Part shown: positions 38,561-53,500 of the stretch, piece by piece | How the letters are laid out: each line of letters opens with the position of its first letter | Numbering within the stretch: position 1 is the first letter of the stretch | Assembly (NCBI GenBank): GCA_036897445.1 | Contig: JAYMTL010000009.1 | Coordinates: forward strand, 62,001-126,000 | Source: Pelargonium tetragonum | Taxonomy: Eukaryota; Streptophyta; Magnoliopsida; Geraniales; Geraniaceae | DNA: 64,000 nt | Direction of reading: 5' to 3' | Made by a program: the position numbers and the translations under genes | Notes under the pieces: generated by a model | What the model was told of the DNA's origin: nothing | Databases searched by the model: none | Seen by the model: only the letters and a program-made list of their open reading frames with translations

Positions 38561-41500
38561 CTACACCTTTGTCAGTCTTGATACCCGGTAAACTATCCCC
38601 CAGAAAATTCCTTTGATATTCACTTACAGAAACCACTTCTTAAAACTGTCACTAGAAAATCCTTTTTATAAAAAGAATACTATTCCTTGACTTGTTTAGA
38701 AGAAACCTGCCGAAGCCTCTATACCCGAATAAGGAGAAAACTCAAGGGAAATGCTCTACCCCTCTATGCATTACTACAACCCGGATTTTAATACTTCTTG
38801 TTGTTGCAGCCTGCAGCTTTCTAATAAGTGTTCCCCCTCATTTGTCTTGTTAAGGATAAAAGTACTTACTGCTTTAGAGTAGAAAGGAAAGAACCCCTAC
38901 TTTATCATTCCTGTACTCAGTTCTATGTTCTCTTAGATTCCTAAGACAACACCCCGAGAAGAGCCTATCAATAAAAAAGGCTTAAGTTTATATCTAGAAT
39001 GCCTTTTATCCAAGGTTTAGGTACCTTTTAATGCGGAACCCCCGCCTTTTGAATCTAATAATTTAGCGAATTTCCTAAGCTTTAAAGAATGCTATTTAAA
39101 CCTAGCTAGGAAAGTGCTTATATCTTTTCTAAGTGCCTGGTAAATAAAAGGGAGGTGAATCTAGCGAAATGCTGGGTAAAATGCAAGCAAGGAGAGTAAA
39201 TCACTAGAATGATTTACGAGTCAAAACTATAAAACTCTATAGGAATCGGCCAAATTCATTTCAAATTCTATTAGCTCAATTTATGAAAAAGTTATATAGA
39301 ATTCCTGGGCTTTTTTTATTTCATACAGGAAAAGTTAATTATTATTTTTCAGGGTTAACTACAGTTTAGAGAGAGCTCTATGCATATGGATAAGCTCTTT
39401 TTAGAAGTTAGAAGAGTATCTCAGTTACAATTTGGCATAGCCTCCCCTTAGTTTTAGTTATAGAATTTCTAGCTCTTTGTTAAGTTATATAGGCCCGCAG
39501 TTTCCCCTTTAGTGCTTGTGGTAACCAACCTGTGAATACAATTGAATAATTTTCATTATTTATAGTGAATAGGAGCTTTAATAGGGCTTACGGGTACTTT
39601 ATTTCAGGCAAAGGAAAAGTTATAACTTTAAGGGATACCTAAAATAAAAATTTAAAGATCCCCGCGTAAAAGTCAAACCTGTCGGTATTTCAGTTATTTT
39701 GAATCGAGAAATTCATAATAAATATATAGACACAGCGCAATACCTTTTATAAGAGGTTAAATCAGAATTTCTTTAGTATTCTAGTACTCTAAATTTTTGT
39801 AGAATTCCCTAGGTATAAACAAGCTTAGCAGGCGTCAAGGTATTAGTCTATTTCTGGGGGGTCTCTTCGACAAACTCAGCTTTAAATCAGCAATATCCTC
39901 GTGTCAGATGCCTTAAATTTATATATAATATTACAAAGTTATAGATTAAAAGGGGCTTCTTTATTAGAGCTCTTTCTGTTTTCATCCCATTTTAGGGTAG
40001 GTTTGGCTTCGCTTTTATAGTATAAAGTAATTGAAAACTCTTTGTTATGAAAAATTGATCCACAAAAAAAGTTGAAACAGGTTAAAGGAGGGTGCCCGCT
40101 ATAGAATTGAGTAGCTTTCATAATCCAGCTTTACAATCAATATTTACTGCTTAAACCCGAGGGTTCATATAACTCATAATGATAAGGGGTAAGTCCTATC
40201 ATTCCTTTTTCTAGAAGCCTCGACCGGAGCTCCTTATATATTAGGAATTAGGAGCTCTAAACGTTTTTGTGTTATCTAGGAATCTACTTTTTATAAGGCT
40301 CCCTTCTTTTAAATTTCTACCCGAATGCTATCGTCTAAGATTCTAGAATATCCCTAAGGATCCTCCTATTAATGTTACTTAAGTTACTTATCACAGCTCA
40401 GAAATACCTGGGCAGGAATTCTCCCTCTTAGTACATAAATTAAGTAGCTAACTTAGAGCTGTATACCCGGAAGTTCCTTCTTTATTTCGTAGTACAAGCG
40501 TACTTGTTATTAAAAAACTTCTATAGAAATAGAATTTGGGATGCTGGTATTTCCTACGAGTACCCTTTTAGATTTTAGGGTAAGCAAAGCCACCAAATAA
40601 AGCAAGAGAATCCCAATATGAATGCTTAAGGTTCAAAACGCGTTTACAAATTAAATCAACAGAGTCTCTCTTTACCCTTGAACTTCAATGCTATAGAGAT
40701 GGCGAGGGCCCCTTATTAATTAGAAACCCCGGTAATTAGGCACAACGCAGAAATTTCTTTTTGAATTGTGCAGTGTTTGGACCCGAAACTTTGAAAAAGG
40801 CTTGTATTACACTAAGTCTAACAGTAAATAAAGTATATATATAAGGGCCTTCGTTACGGGATGATCCATAGTATTAGAAGTTTGATAGAATAGAGGGGCC
40901 AGATAGTGAAAAAGGATGATACTCTACACTTTTACGTACCCTTATACAGGCTCGAGTCTCTTTAATGAAAGAAAATTGACGGGACCCTTTGTATTGCTGT
41001 ATATACTAATCTTTCTCCGAGGTTTTTATAATACTCATCTCCTTAAAAACATTGTATTCATAAATTGAAGTACAGAAAATTCGAGTGTCTTGTCACCATG
41101 GAAATGCAGTAAATTCCTTGTGAGAGAAAGGTTCCTTTTTTTAGTAAAAACTTTCGCAAGGTAGAGACTTAACCCCGCTCTGAGGAAACTTTAAAGGGAC
41201 TCTGCTTGGGCTAGAGAATCCGGATATTACAGAAATTGAAGGAAGATTTTCAAAGGGTGAGTACTCTAACAAAAAGCTATATAAAATAAGTTTTAGAGAG
41301 CTCACAATATAATATAGGAAAGCGTGAGTTCTAAAGGAAAGGGCCTATTAAAGTTATCTATTGTAAATTGTAAAGGGTATCCTCACTCAAGCCGGGTCCG
41401 CGGTGTTACATTGAAAGGCTACTAGCGAGTTACGTGCAATACGGCATGCTTTTAGAAGGATCCTTGAGTCTTTTTTCTTCCCTTGGCAGGCATATAAAAT

Positions 41501-44500
41501 GACTAAAAGGTTTGTAGGGCCCTTATGGTACTAATTGGCTTTGGTATTTCTAGAGGCAAAAGCACGAGCGGATCTATGTTTCAAGTTAAGAATTAAACCC
41601 TTTTAGGTATACCAGAGACTTACTTATATAGACACTTTTCAGAATTAAGGGCTTTTATACCTTATAAAAATCTCAGCATTGGGCGGGTTAATGCAAGTAG
41701 TTAGGTGCTGAGGCCCGGTATTCTTAAGGCAGATCCTTTCTTTTTTATTTTACTTTATCCTAGTAGAAGTAGAAACGGTGCGAGATGTAGACCTTTTTGT
41801 AGAACTTTGCAGAATTTTAATAGAGACAAGTATAATTATACATAACGGAACTTTCCAGGAAAAAGATTTTGGCAGCACTTTTTAGATAGTACATTATCTG
41901 AGGTTTTCTAGAACCGAAAGTGCCTACTCAAATCAGATTATAACTGAGATTTACCCTACATTTAGTGGCCCTTAAGCTTCTTTCTTAAAATCACCGCAAG
42001 ATTTTTGAACGGGGACTTATCCTAGAATAAATCAGAACTTCGTTTGAATCCTGTGTCTCTCACTTCTTATAAATTTAAGGAACTCCTAACCCACTACGTT
42101 CTCTTTAGCGGGGTAGAGTCTAGAGTGTAAGTGGAGTTAGTAAAGCACAAGAATTTACCTAAAGCATTTCGGAATACAACTTAAGGTAACAAAGAAGCTT
42201 TGCTTTTGAGAGGCGTTCGCAAATAAAATGAATAGGGGACTTCCCGCGGAGGAATGCTACATTATTCAGAAGGACTTGATTAACACTTGGTAAAGTAAAG
42301 ACCAGACATGAGCTTTATGGAATACCTAGGAAATTTAACTAAGCAGGTTCTAGAAAAATAGGAAAAGGGCAGCTTGTCAACTTTCTTAGATTGATTTAGA
42401 AGAGGCTCTTACTGTATTCTTACTCACGAGCACTGTTAGTTTAGAAAATCTTTTTGTTGACTAAAGCCAATAGATTAGGAATTGCCCTTGGTTAGATATC
42501 TTATATATGAAAGAAACTCTATCTTATTAAACGGATAAAGAACACTTTAGAACTCTTAGGGCTATACCTTTCTGTTATGCCACAGTGTTAACCCCGATTA
42601 TTAGACAGTAAGACCCTCTCAATAAATAATGCATAACATCATTTTGCGGATAAACAAAAAGTCTAATCTTCCGGAACAAGTACCCGGATGCCGAGCCCCT
42701 TTGTTCTGAACTTTTTAGATAAGTATTCACGAGAGCACCCTTTTGAGGAAAGTTTATTAAGTGTACGAGTCACAATCTCCTAGATATAATACAAACAGCT
42801 AAATCTTGGTAAAAAGGTATCTCAGGATCTTTAAGTAAGTGTCTAACTTATACTTAGTAAAGCTAATACAAATACAGTAAAATACAATTAAGTAACAAGA
42901 ATACAATAGCTACAAAAGTCTAGGCAACAATAAAACAATAAGACACTGGCTTTAGTTATCTACCTTACAAACTTAGGAGCTGTCCGTAAATAAGACTTCC
43001 TAAGGGATTTGTAGTAGGGATTAATAGGGATATATAGTAGGTACAAATAACAAGGAAGTTGTCGGTAAAGACAATATAGAACTCGGGAAAGGAAGAAGGT
43101 TCCCTTTTAGGCATAAATAAAAAAGGGGTAAACCATACATTATGGGCCCTTTAGCTTCTCACAGGATCTGAACAGGGGAATACCTGAGCTAGGGTTTCCT
43201 TCATTTTACTTACATTTACAAGCGGAGTCTAAGTTATATAAAAAGCTCTTGTGTTAGTAATTTCAAAGGTTCAAAACATTACATTCTACTAATCTAAAAA
43301 GGTGTTAGTGAATAAGGAATTTTGGTAAATCCTGACTCTAAAAGCCTCAAGTAATCCTGAGTACCTAAACTAGCAATAAGTAAAAGAATTGATATAAACT
43401 TTAACCCTTTTTTTCAAGTGAATATGTATAATCCTTAGCCCTTTTTGTAACCTATTTTTTTATGTAGAATTATTCCTGAAGTTTAAGTTTTTAAGTAGCT
43501 ATTAAGGAAAGGGTTGGGAGTTGCTGTTGTGTTTCTAGATTATTCCGGGTTTCTGATTCCAGATCCAGAGAATAAAATAATAAAAAAAGGCCCTTTTGGA
43601 GTTTAAATAGCTAAGGCAATGCGTTTACGGTAAAAATCATTGGTATGTAGACTAAAGTGTATAGGGATAGGCTTCTTTCTGACCTTTAGAGTAGTCAGTC
43701 CCAAGGAAATAGAAAGGTCAAGGGAATTTTTTTTTCAGTACTGATAAGATAGAACTAAGTAAGGGATAAGTTGTTTTCTTGCTTTAGTTAGGGTAAACCA
43801 GGGGTAGAGTTTTCTAATTAAGGTTGTAGTGTAGATTCTGCGGCCTTTACTAATTTGTACAAGTTTTTTGTAAGAGATTCCTTCTATTTGGGAGAAAAAG
43901 GAATTAAAGAATAGAAAGTCATTTCATACCTCTGATTTCTAGGTTTCCAATTCCAGATTTTTTGGGGAGGATAAAGTCTTCCTTTAGTAATGAGTTTCCT
44001 GTAAATGAAGTAAAGTGAAAGTGCCGGTAAAGTAGAATTAGTTATAATCTAGTCGAATCTTTATAGGGTAGGGCAAAGACCTGGGTAGATGAATTTATCA
44101 GCTAGTTATTAAACTTAAGAATACAAATAGGGGAATAAAAGAATAGGCAGTTTCCAAGTAGATTGGTTGAGTTCTAGACTGGGTGTCCCAGACAATCGCG
44201 ATATTCATTTCACATTTCATAAAGAAAGCTTTTCAATTTCTTACTTTTTTTGCTTTAACAGGAAGTATAGAGAGGATTTTCCCGAGTTCTTGCCTAGTAA
44301 AAAAGGAGCCCTATAAAAGAGTTTAGTACCGGTTTACTTGCTCTGGAATTTACAGGTCTTAAAAGTTTTAAGGGCTATTTTAGAGCAGTCATTCTCGTAT
44401 CTTGTTTCTAGAGTAGGCTTATGAAACAAGCTAGGGTTTCAAAATCTTTATTTGGCTTTATGCTTATTAGGGTCGGTATTCTTAAAGAAAAGACAGGAAA

Positions 44501-47500
44501 TTTTTGGTATAGTTTTTGGAAGTTAACATTATAAGGATTTAGTTTAAGGGCTTACCAGACTAGGAGTTCCCAGATATAACTTTAAACGGAATTTTCTTTC
44601 TCTTTTATATAAATTACTTGGGTTTGTAAGCAAAGAAATTGTTCAAGAGGTTGTGATAATCCTTCAAGTTCTAGTCTAGGTCCCTAGATAAAAGGTATTC
44701 TAGAGAGTTCGGTATTATTTTCTTTAGTTTTGAATTTTCAGTTTATAATAGAGAGCAGGCCTTGTAACGGGGTTTTGCAAGAGTAGGTTTCTTCGCTATC
44801 TTTTATTCTAATAAAAGTTTTTTAAGTAGTGCAAGCGCAAGGTCAGGTGTAGAAAGAACCTTTATTTATAAATGGGTTTCTATAAGTGTTGTGGGATTAT
44901 GAACTCTTGTACTTTCTTGTAGTTGTGTTAATAAAAATTTGTACTAGGTTTTTGGAATAACAGGTATAAAGTAACAAATTAAGTAATTCAGGGACTTTTT
45001 AAGGGATCCGAAATAAGGAAAGTAAAATAAAGTCAAAAAAGAGGCAAGGCTTCCTTGTTGATCGTTATGAAGTATCTGAACGTGAAAGGGGCTTAAATTT
45101 TAGATTAATTGGGGAAAGCTCGTATTTTCGACACGAGGGATTTCTTTATAAACTAAGTGGCTAACGATTCAAAAAAGACTCGCTATTTTGGAAGATACGA
45201 ACTCAATGTCTATAGTATTTGGTAAAAAAAGGGCTGCTCTTTATACTCTAATTGAAAAGAAAAAGTCTATACTTTACATGCAGGGAGACTTTTGAATAAT
45301 TTAAGGGTCGGTCTTGGCGTAACCTTTTTAGTTTAAGCAATTTAAGTAATTTCAGGAATCTAACTAAAATCAAGTTAAGTTTAGAAAATAGACAAGCTCC
45401 GCCGGAGAATTTGTTAGAATCTGGGGGCTCCTGGCATACAATTCCACTTCCTAAATTACTCGACTAGAGTAGGAATAATAAAGTTTCTTTTTTAAAGTGA
45501 TTCTGAATTCCTATAATTTCGAAGTTCTTGAAGAAGAAGAGGTTGGCTTTTTTTAGTAAAAAAAAGAGCAAAAAGCATTTGGGTTTTAGAGAGTCTAGAT
45601 ATGTGAAAGTAAGGGAAGTTTTACAAATGTATAATTAAAGAAAAGGTATGGATCGCTCTTTATTGCCGAAATGAAATAAAGCAGAGTTATTTGCGCTCGT
45701 AAAAGATAAAGTATTACCTTCACTTTTTTATATATTGGACTCGACTTGGTAAACTTTTTTCATTTTTCTTATTTTCCTTCATCATTAGAATCACTTAAAT
45801 AGAAAAGATTCAACTCGTTTCCTGTATACTTTCCACAGCAGAGTAAAGTCATTTTTTTGTTCAATTTCCGATTGAAAATTGACAGCAATTTGGAACGAGA
45901 TTTCATACCGTTCACAAATAAAGGAATTAATTGAGTAGGCCAAAAAGAATTCCTCAGGAGCTCTTGTTTAGTACCCCGCTGCATGGGCTTCCGCTAGTTT
46001 TTCTAAAAGGTTCCTTAACTGCAAACTCCAGTGCTTCGTTAATATAAGAAAAGTAGGCCCGTAAGATTTCCGCTGTGCTGTATAGTCCTCAGTCCGGTTC
46101 TCTAATTCCTATAGACCTAAAACGGGACCTTTTGGTTAGCATTAACCTGAAGTAGGTTACTTGGAATATTAACAAAAAGACCTTATTATAGAACCTCTTA
46201 TTTACAAATAGCATTTTACTTATCCTTGTACTTCTTAAAGATATTTTACTAACATTGTTTATTTTTAAGCCTAACTTATCCTAGAGGGAAGCTAGTTTTT
46301 CAGTAACACAGTTAAAGTGTAGATATACTTTCAAAATATCCCGTCAAATTGATATTTATTTTAAATCTCTTACTTATTGATGAATAAATCTTTACCCTTA
46401 GCTTATGTCTTTATTAGCGGCTTTCTCCGATGCGGACCTTTATACTAGAGGAGGATCCCTTATAAATATTTTGAAGTAGTCTTTTAGGTTAAGTATAAGG
46501 AAGTCCTTACCCGGGTTTTAAAGTCCACGAAAATAGGAAGCGTAACCTACACGAATAACTAGCTCCTAACCTTTTTTAGCACCTCGAATGTAATTGAATT
46601 CACCAAGCGCGGCCTGTCTCTTACGGAATAGTTTATAGATATTTAGATTTAGATACTCGAATAAGGGGCCCTTCTATATCGCTAATGCAATTCCTAGTTT
46701 CAAGCTTTCGCACCCTCTGTTGTCTAATAAAAACTTAAAAAACCCTCTTGTAATGCCCCTAAATATAATATAGAAAGAAAGCCCTACCTTTTATCTTAGT
46801 TAGATCCAGGCCAAAAAGAACTTAACTTCGTTTCTTTTTTATTGTAATTTATACTGGGTAAGCTAGAGAAGCTTTAGTACCTCTGACTGTCAACTTTAAA
46901 TTCTTTTAGGGTTTTTTCCAAAAATTAGGTCTTGTGTTTCTTCATAAACTAACAAAATTTCAAAGAGTTGATGTAGAACTTTTTATATAGGCAAACTCGA
47001 GGAGTCCTTGCTTTAGCAAAATGAGTTAATTAACAAGTACTTGTTTAAAAAAGACATAAAATTATGGGTGAACCCTATCCTATATTAGGCTTCGTTTTTT
47101 TGCACTCAAAACTAAGTCCGTTTTTGCATTTCTTATTAGGGGCTAACCATAAAAATTTTATACTGGTACAGGTCTTATAGACAAAAAGGGTTAGGTATTT
47201 AGCTTTAATGAGGCTTTTCCCAGTGGTATACAACATAAGTATAAAAACTTGTGCATAGATCCCCTTCTTTATTGAAGGTTACACTTTATATTATAGTTTA
47301 AAGCTAGTTTTATTCCTCAGAAATTCTTGCTTAATAAAGTGTGTTTTTAAGTAAGAAAGGTTAATCCTTAGTAGCTCTTAGTTATTTATTTCCAAAGAGC
47401 TGGTTGCTTTTTAAGCGACTTATAGTACTTACTTATTCAACAGCCCCGGTTAAATCTAGCTTCCGCCGGATCTAATATTAGTTAATTGCAAAGCTTAAGA

Positions 47501-50500
47501 AGTTTTCCTCTTATTAGTATGTTCCCGCGGAGGTTCTATATTTGAAAGACTTTGGTATTCAAAGATAAAGAAAAGTCTGAAGATCTATCCTGCTTTTGGT
47601 TACCTTTTGTGAAAAGCCTATTAAACTCAAGATGTATTGGGACCCCCGGCTCTAGTTTGCTTTGGAAAAGGCCTCGCAAGGTTCCCTTTAAATTAACTAC
47701 GCAGTATTATGTAAGGCACACGAAAGAGATAAAAGAAGCTATAAGTCTCGCTAACCTACGACAAAGATATATCTAAAAAGGGCCCGTAGCCTTTTGAGCC
47801 TTATTCTACATTTAGAGTATTTATAGTATAGGATCTTAATTAAAAAATTCTGCAGGTAAAACTCGATTGCTAATTTAAACTTGTATGGTGAGAAACAAGC
47901 TCGTAGAGGTCAAAATCTAAGTAAGTTTTTTTCGAGAGAACTCTTGTACAAGATAAGTGGAATAATCTAAATTATAAAATATAAAATAAGAGACACAACA
48001 ATTCCTCGTACTTAGGCTAGGCTGTTACACCTTTCAATTGATTTTTACTGGGGTTGGTTTGGTTGGACTATATATATTATAAAAGGAGGGTCCTGTAGTG
48101 TATAAAATTATATACTAGGCAGCCTCGCCTAAAGAAGCAGTTGCTAGAGGTTTACTTTCAAGTAATGAAAATTCTGCTCAAAATAAAGAGGATTCATATC
48201 TTGTAATAGATGAGCCCCTTAAAAGGTATTTGATCTATAGTTACAATCTGGGTACCTTAGATATTGGATACGTGTTTCTTTTTTAAATCAGGAATAACCA
48301 ATTAATTAAAAGTTCGAACCAGAGGCTGGAGTTATTTTGTAATGATCGCAAATAAACAGAACGTCATGGCGCCGCAGCACCCTAATTAGACTTCCGAACT
48401 AGGACGGCGAATAGAAATTTATATTTAATTCTTCAGAAGACCCAAGACTCTCCTCGCCGGGTTCCTGATTTTACCTTGCTTTGTTATATTCCATATTAAG
48501 ATAGGTTTTCGGTAAAAAGAGTCCCTTTGAGTTAGGTCCTATTAGAAAAAAGCTCCTTATTACAAATTACTATAAGTACTTTTTTCTACTACACCAAAGT
48601 CAAAATACCACACACACTCGGGTACCCCCTTTGACTTAGACTTGTTTCACATTCTGAGTATAGTAATGGTAGGGAACCGCATTTTAAATTAAATAGGTTT
48701 ACATTAATTAAATTCAGCAAAATAATTTAGCCCTAATTTTATACTTGCAAGAGTGCCCTATTCATATACGGGTGCTTTTTTAAAGCCGTTGAAGAAACCA
48801 CGCAAAGGGTCCCCCTTAAGAGGTTGCTGTAAGTAAGGTAAGCTACATATCCAGACCAGTTACTCCAGGGTTTGGATAATTTTGAAACTAATTTCTATCC
48901 TTTTTTTGTTATAAAAAAGCTATTAGGGAACTCTCTTATTGCATTTAGCCTCAATTTTCTGCCCCTCCCCTTTTTACTTAACTCGTAACATATCAAAGAA
49001 ATTTCCTTTGTGCCTAGGACCCATAAAGTAAAGTGACCTATCCGGGATAACGAAATAGACTAAGGTCAAAGGTGAATTTCTTATAAACTCCACTACTAAG
49101 CAATATCCTTTTTATTATAATTATAATAGCAACGCCTAACTAGGAACCGGAGTCTTAAATAAGGAGTCGTCGGTAACATTATAAAAATGAACAAAGGAAA
49201 CCCGTAAAAAAAGTAATATAATAAAAATTTTTGTATATCATATATTAGGATGCCCTTGTTGAAGAGTTACGCACTTTTTGTCAAGAGATTCCTACTATAT
49301 ACACACTATACTCAGGATTTGCCCTAGTATATCAAGCTAAAGGCTAAGTGTGTAATTACCAGCAAGAGTTACCGGAGTAGCTGTTAGGGGCAACCCTGTG
49401 TTAGTTCAAAACTGTAAAAAGCTTTTTAATATCCATTTCAAAAACTAGGTAGATAAAGCAGTCGAAATCCCAGTATTACAATAAAAGATAGAGTGAATTT
49501 TTCATAACTAAGACTGAGGGGAGGCTCTTCTCTAACAATAAAAAGTCTTCCAATGTATTCAACCAAAAGTTGCAAGTATAGTAGGGTATCTCAATCCAAG
49601 AAAAAGTGCTTTAGTTTTCAAGCAAGTTTGGGGATGTATACCGATCTACCGAATAGGATCCCTATGGATAGACTAGATTTAATCTACTTGGGCACGGAAA
49701 CACCCTTAATACCTTAAAAGGGAGGAGAGTTGGTTACCAGAATTTACTTGATTTTAGTCTAAACGAATAAGATTCTGTTGGTCAGGCGGGTTCCATGAGC
49801 AAGTTCATAGGTTTCTCTATCATTTTTTTGTATGAGGGAGCTTCCGGGGCGGGCGGATAGGATGAATTTTCTGATATAGATAGATATAGAGACAAGTGCA
49901 TAGGAGAGAATTCTATCTTGGTTTTGTACTATTTCAGGGCGAACTTAAGAAGAAAAAATTCTTCAAATTGTGGAGGGTTCCGGAGCTCTAGCAAATTTAG
50001 TAAAACGAGCTTCTTGAATTATCAATAAGATTTAGGGCTTTTTAGGATAAGCGAGTTCGTGCAATTTTTCTAAAGAAGGTATTAAAAACGAAAAGGGGGC
50101 GTTAAAAGGAAGATTTAGGATTTCCGCAGAATTTAGAAGCACTTTTGAACCCACGACCTCTACCTGAATTAGACCTTGATTTGTCAAATGTAAACCCAAT
50201 TAAGTGCAGTAAGCAAATAACTACAAGCCCGGCGGGAGTCCTTCAATTAAAGAATTTCTATAACTAAGAATATAGAATAAGGGTATAGTTGTCAAAAAGC
50301 GGGGTACCCCTCGAAGAGTTTTAAGCTTTTTTTGTTAGAAAAGGGGGCAATCAAAGTTTTTAGGAATCGTAATCACTTAAAAAAAGGATTTTCTAGAATA
50401 TAAAAATATCTAGTCCGTGGATGCTTTATCCATAGTGAATGCCAAGAGCAAGCTCTAACTCAATTTTATGTAAAGTAAACGGAATTCAATAGTAGTAGCT

Positions 50501-53500
50501 TAAGGTTCAAGTCGTGTCATCGGGGGGTTAGTCTAAATGCACTAAGTTGAGCCAAGGGGTTCTAAGATAACATAAGTACGGGCTCTCTAGAGTATTTTAA
50601 TTCAAGTCATTACGGGTGCCTTATTAACAATTTAACAGTGGAGTACCTAAAAATCCTTTTTTCAAAACAAGTTCAAAAAAACCAAAAGAATTTCTATTAA
50701 AAGCGGGCATATTCCTATTTAACCTTAAGCCGGGGCCTAGTATTGCGGTATCGCCCATGTTAACTAATGCAAAGCAGCTACTTGACTCTTAAATTAACAT
50801 ACTAGTTTCCATAGTTACAACAGGAGCATTTCACTAAAAAAGTTAAGAAACTCCTACTTCCTAAATTCCTTTTAAAAGCTTTCTCCAAGGAATATCAGAT
50901 TGACAGTTAAAGGACCCCTAAAGTACTAACTAACCAACTCGGATATCCTAAATTCAGCGAATAATAGTGTTTGGGGCTTCGTTTGAATATGAAAAGCTTC
51001 CTTGCGGGGTATTCTGCTACCTGCTAAAGTTCAGTTTGTAATGATCTATATAAAACAGGAGGATTTCTAACTATACTAGTAAAGCGCAAAAGTCGGATGC
51101 TTTTACTTCAGGAATATGAGTTAGTGAACCAGCAAAAGGGCTTATTAAAATCAAGGTAAATCTTTTGTTAGATCCCTATATATATATTCTAGAGGCTGCT
51201 CACTAAAACCCGGTTTTCAACGGATACTCATTCATAAAGAATCTAAAGAGTCCCTAATAAAGTTTGTAAAAAGGTACGCTGAGCTTAGTTACCTGATCTG
51301 TAAAAGTAGTTGTTTTGATAAGAATTATCTTTCATTTTAGAGTCAGTGACCTAGTATTAAAAAAAGCCTTCTTAAAGAAATAGTTTATATAATCTTTCTA
51401 TGTGAATTGTATATAACCACCTTTCAAGCGGGATAGTTGAAGATTTGATGAATGGTCCAAGTCGGAATAAAATAAAAGGGAACTGTCTTTCTAAGGAGCC
51501 CTTGCTCAAGGTACATTTTCAGGAAGATCTATATAAAATTTCTGATCCAAATAATAAAAAGACTTTTAGAATACTTCTGCGTACAGTATAAATTTAGCAA
51601 GAATTCCTTATACAGGTTTACTATAAGGTGAGGAGTCCTTTTCCCAGCCTATTTCCTTAAACCGGTCCCGTACCTTGACAATTTCTAGTACCGGGTAAAT
51701 ATTCTTTCGAGGTCAGTCTATTTCAATCTCGTACTGGCACATTCCTATTACACTTTGCGTAATTATAGCTGCTTAGATCTGAAAAGGTTTAGTTTAGTGG
51801 GATTTCTAAAAATGAGTAACCCTCCTTGCTACCACTTAATATTAGTTTTAACTGAAAATTAAGGGTTGGGTTTAATCACTAAGAAAACCGACGAAAGGTA
51901 TACTACCTACATATCCCCGCGAAAAAATGAAAGAAAATAGTACACCCTATTACCTCTAAATAACTCAAGAAATGCGTATAATTAATCGAATATTACAAAC
52001 TGTTTCAACTAAAAACTAGGAACTTTTTTTATGAGTTGAATAAATTAAGAAAAGCGGGTTAAGCCTAACAAAAGGAGGGCCCTTTTTTCTTATTATACAA
52101 AGGCTATCCTTGTTATCAAAGCGAAATTGAGTTTTTAAATTAGTAGGAACCCTAAAACTTGACTGAGATAAGAAAAAGGGGTGCTTGCTCACCTTGCTCC
52201 TAGTAGTTAATTTTAGATACCTCTAACATACATAATAGAAAGATTTGCATTTTTAGTATAAAGACTGGATTCTTTTAGGCGGTAATACCCGGTTAATATT
52301 ACTCAACGACAATATAATTTTCTTGTAATTTCCCTTCCAGGAGTAAGTAACTGGACGGTACATTAATTTTACTGTATTGCTCTTGGCTAAGGGATGGGGC
52401 TAATATAAATATATATAAACGTAAAAGCTTTTTTGTTCTATTCTTTTAAAGTCTAAATGTCCTGAGAAAGGGGGAGTCTCTAAACTTATCAAAAAAAATG
52501 CATGCCCGTTTCATTTCTTAACATTAAGTAAATGGTAAAGAGTAATACCGAGGAATTCCCAGTCAAGCGGCATTTCCTTCGAAAAAGAATGTTGAAAGTA
52601 AAAAAAAGACTAAGAATAATGGAACCTATTATACAAAAATCAAAGCTTTTAGGGTCTATAAAAAATAGAGACAGAAAGATAGGGCTTTTTGTACTCTATT
52701 TTATTTACCCCTGTTTCTTGGAAATTGCAGTGATAGTTTTCATTAAAAATTCTAGCTAGAATTTCTTGTTAAGTCTTTGCTTCCTGATTGCGGGTCAAAA
52801 GGATCAACTTATCCTAGGTATTAGGCAAGTTGTTAAGTATTTTATAGACAATCTCCCTCCAAGGCTGGGTGTTTGAAGAAACTGCGTTTTAGATAATATT
52901 ACTGCAGGTTTTATGATTCAATTAATTCAAAGACTAATGCAACAGGTACTTAATATTAAAATTGTGATATGTTTCTACTGAATAAGTGCGGGTAAGCGCT
53001 TTTGTATTTTTGAAAGGAAAGTTTAACGTTATGATACTGAGTTTTTTGTCTAACTCTGGGTTATTCGCTATAGTCTTTTCCGTTTTAGACTCTTTTACAA
53101 AGGAAGAAAGACCTAAGGATACTGGAAAAGAGGATATTTACTGCCTATTTCCACGGGCTATTCTAGTGCCTGTAAAGCAAGTTAACAACTTCACAAGGCT
53201 TCTTTTTCGTCGCTTTCCTAAGAGGTATACTGCATAAGGTACTCTTAAAAACGGATTTGAGACTTTTTAGTTATTGGGTAATAGGTGTAACGTAATTAAA
53301 AAGTTGTGTTACCAGAGAATAAAGTATTGACGCAAAAGGAGTGCAGATAGGGAGGGGATAAAGAAGATCTTTTATTTGTGAATAATTCATTTTTCGGTTT
53401 GTCAAGAATTTTATCCTACATTTTTATTTTAAAGTGTCCTTCCCTTTTTCTATCCTTGGAATAAAAGACCTTGCAGCCTACCTCCATGTTGCAACCGCCG

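Noticed and set aside
40974-40983. AATTGACGGG as a small-subunit rRNA remnant
   Set aside because: The bases after it do not follow any rRNA. Among the many universal motifs checked, one or two ten-base hits are expected.
7065-42915. 16-base match AATACAATAGCTACAA at 7065 and 42900, and GAGGTAAGCTTGCTTA at 7695 and 37915, as dispersed repeats
   Set aside because: About two direct 16-base matches are expected by chance in 64 kb at this composition, and the flanks do not align clearly.
48311-48370. Minus-strand tRNA around GGTTCGAACT
   Set aside because: No TAGAGC-like D-arm at 32 nt and no pairing stems; the word is partly palindromic and can arise by chance.
50140-50215. Minus-strand tRNA with GTCGTGGGTTCAAAA and a GCACTT/AAGTGC outer stem
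   Set aside because: The outer stem overlaps where the T-stem should be, so the two cannot form together, and no D-arm or anticodon arm is visible.
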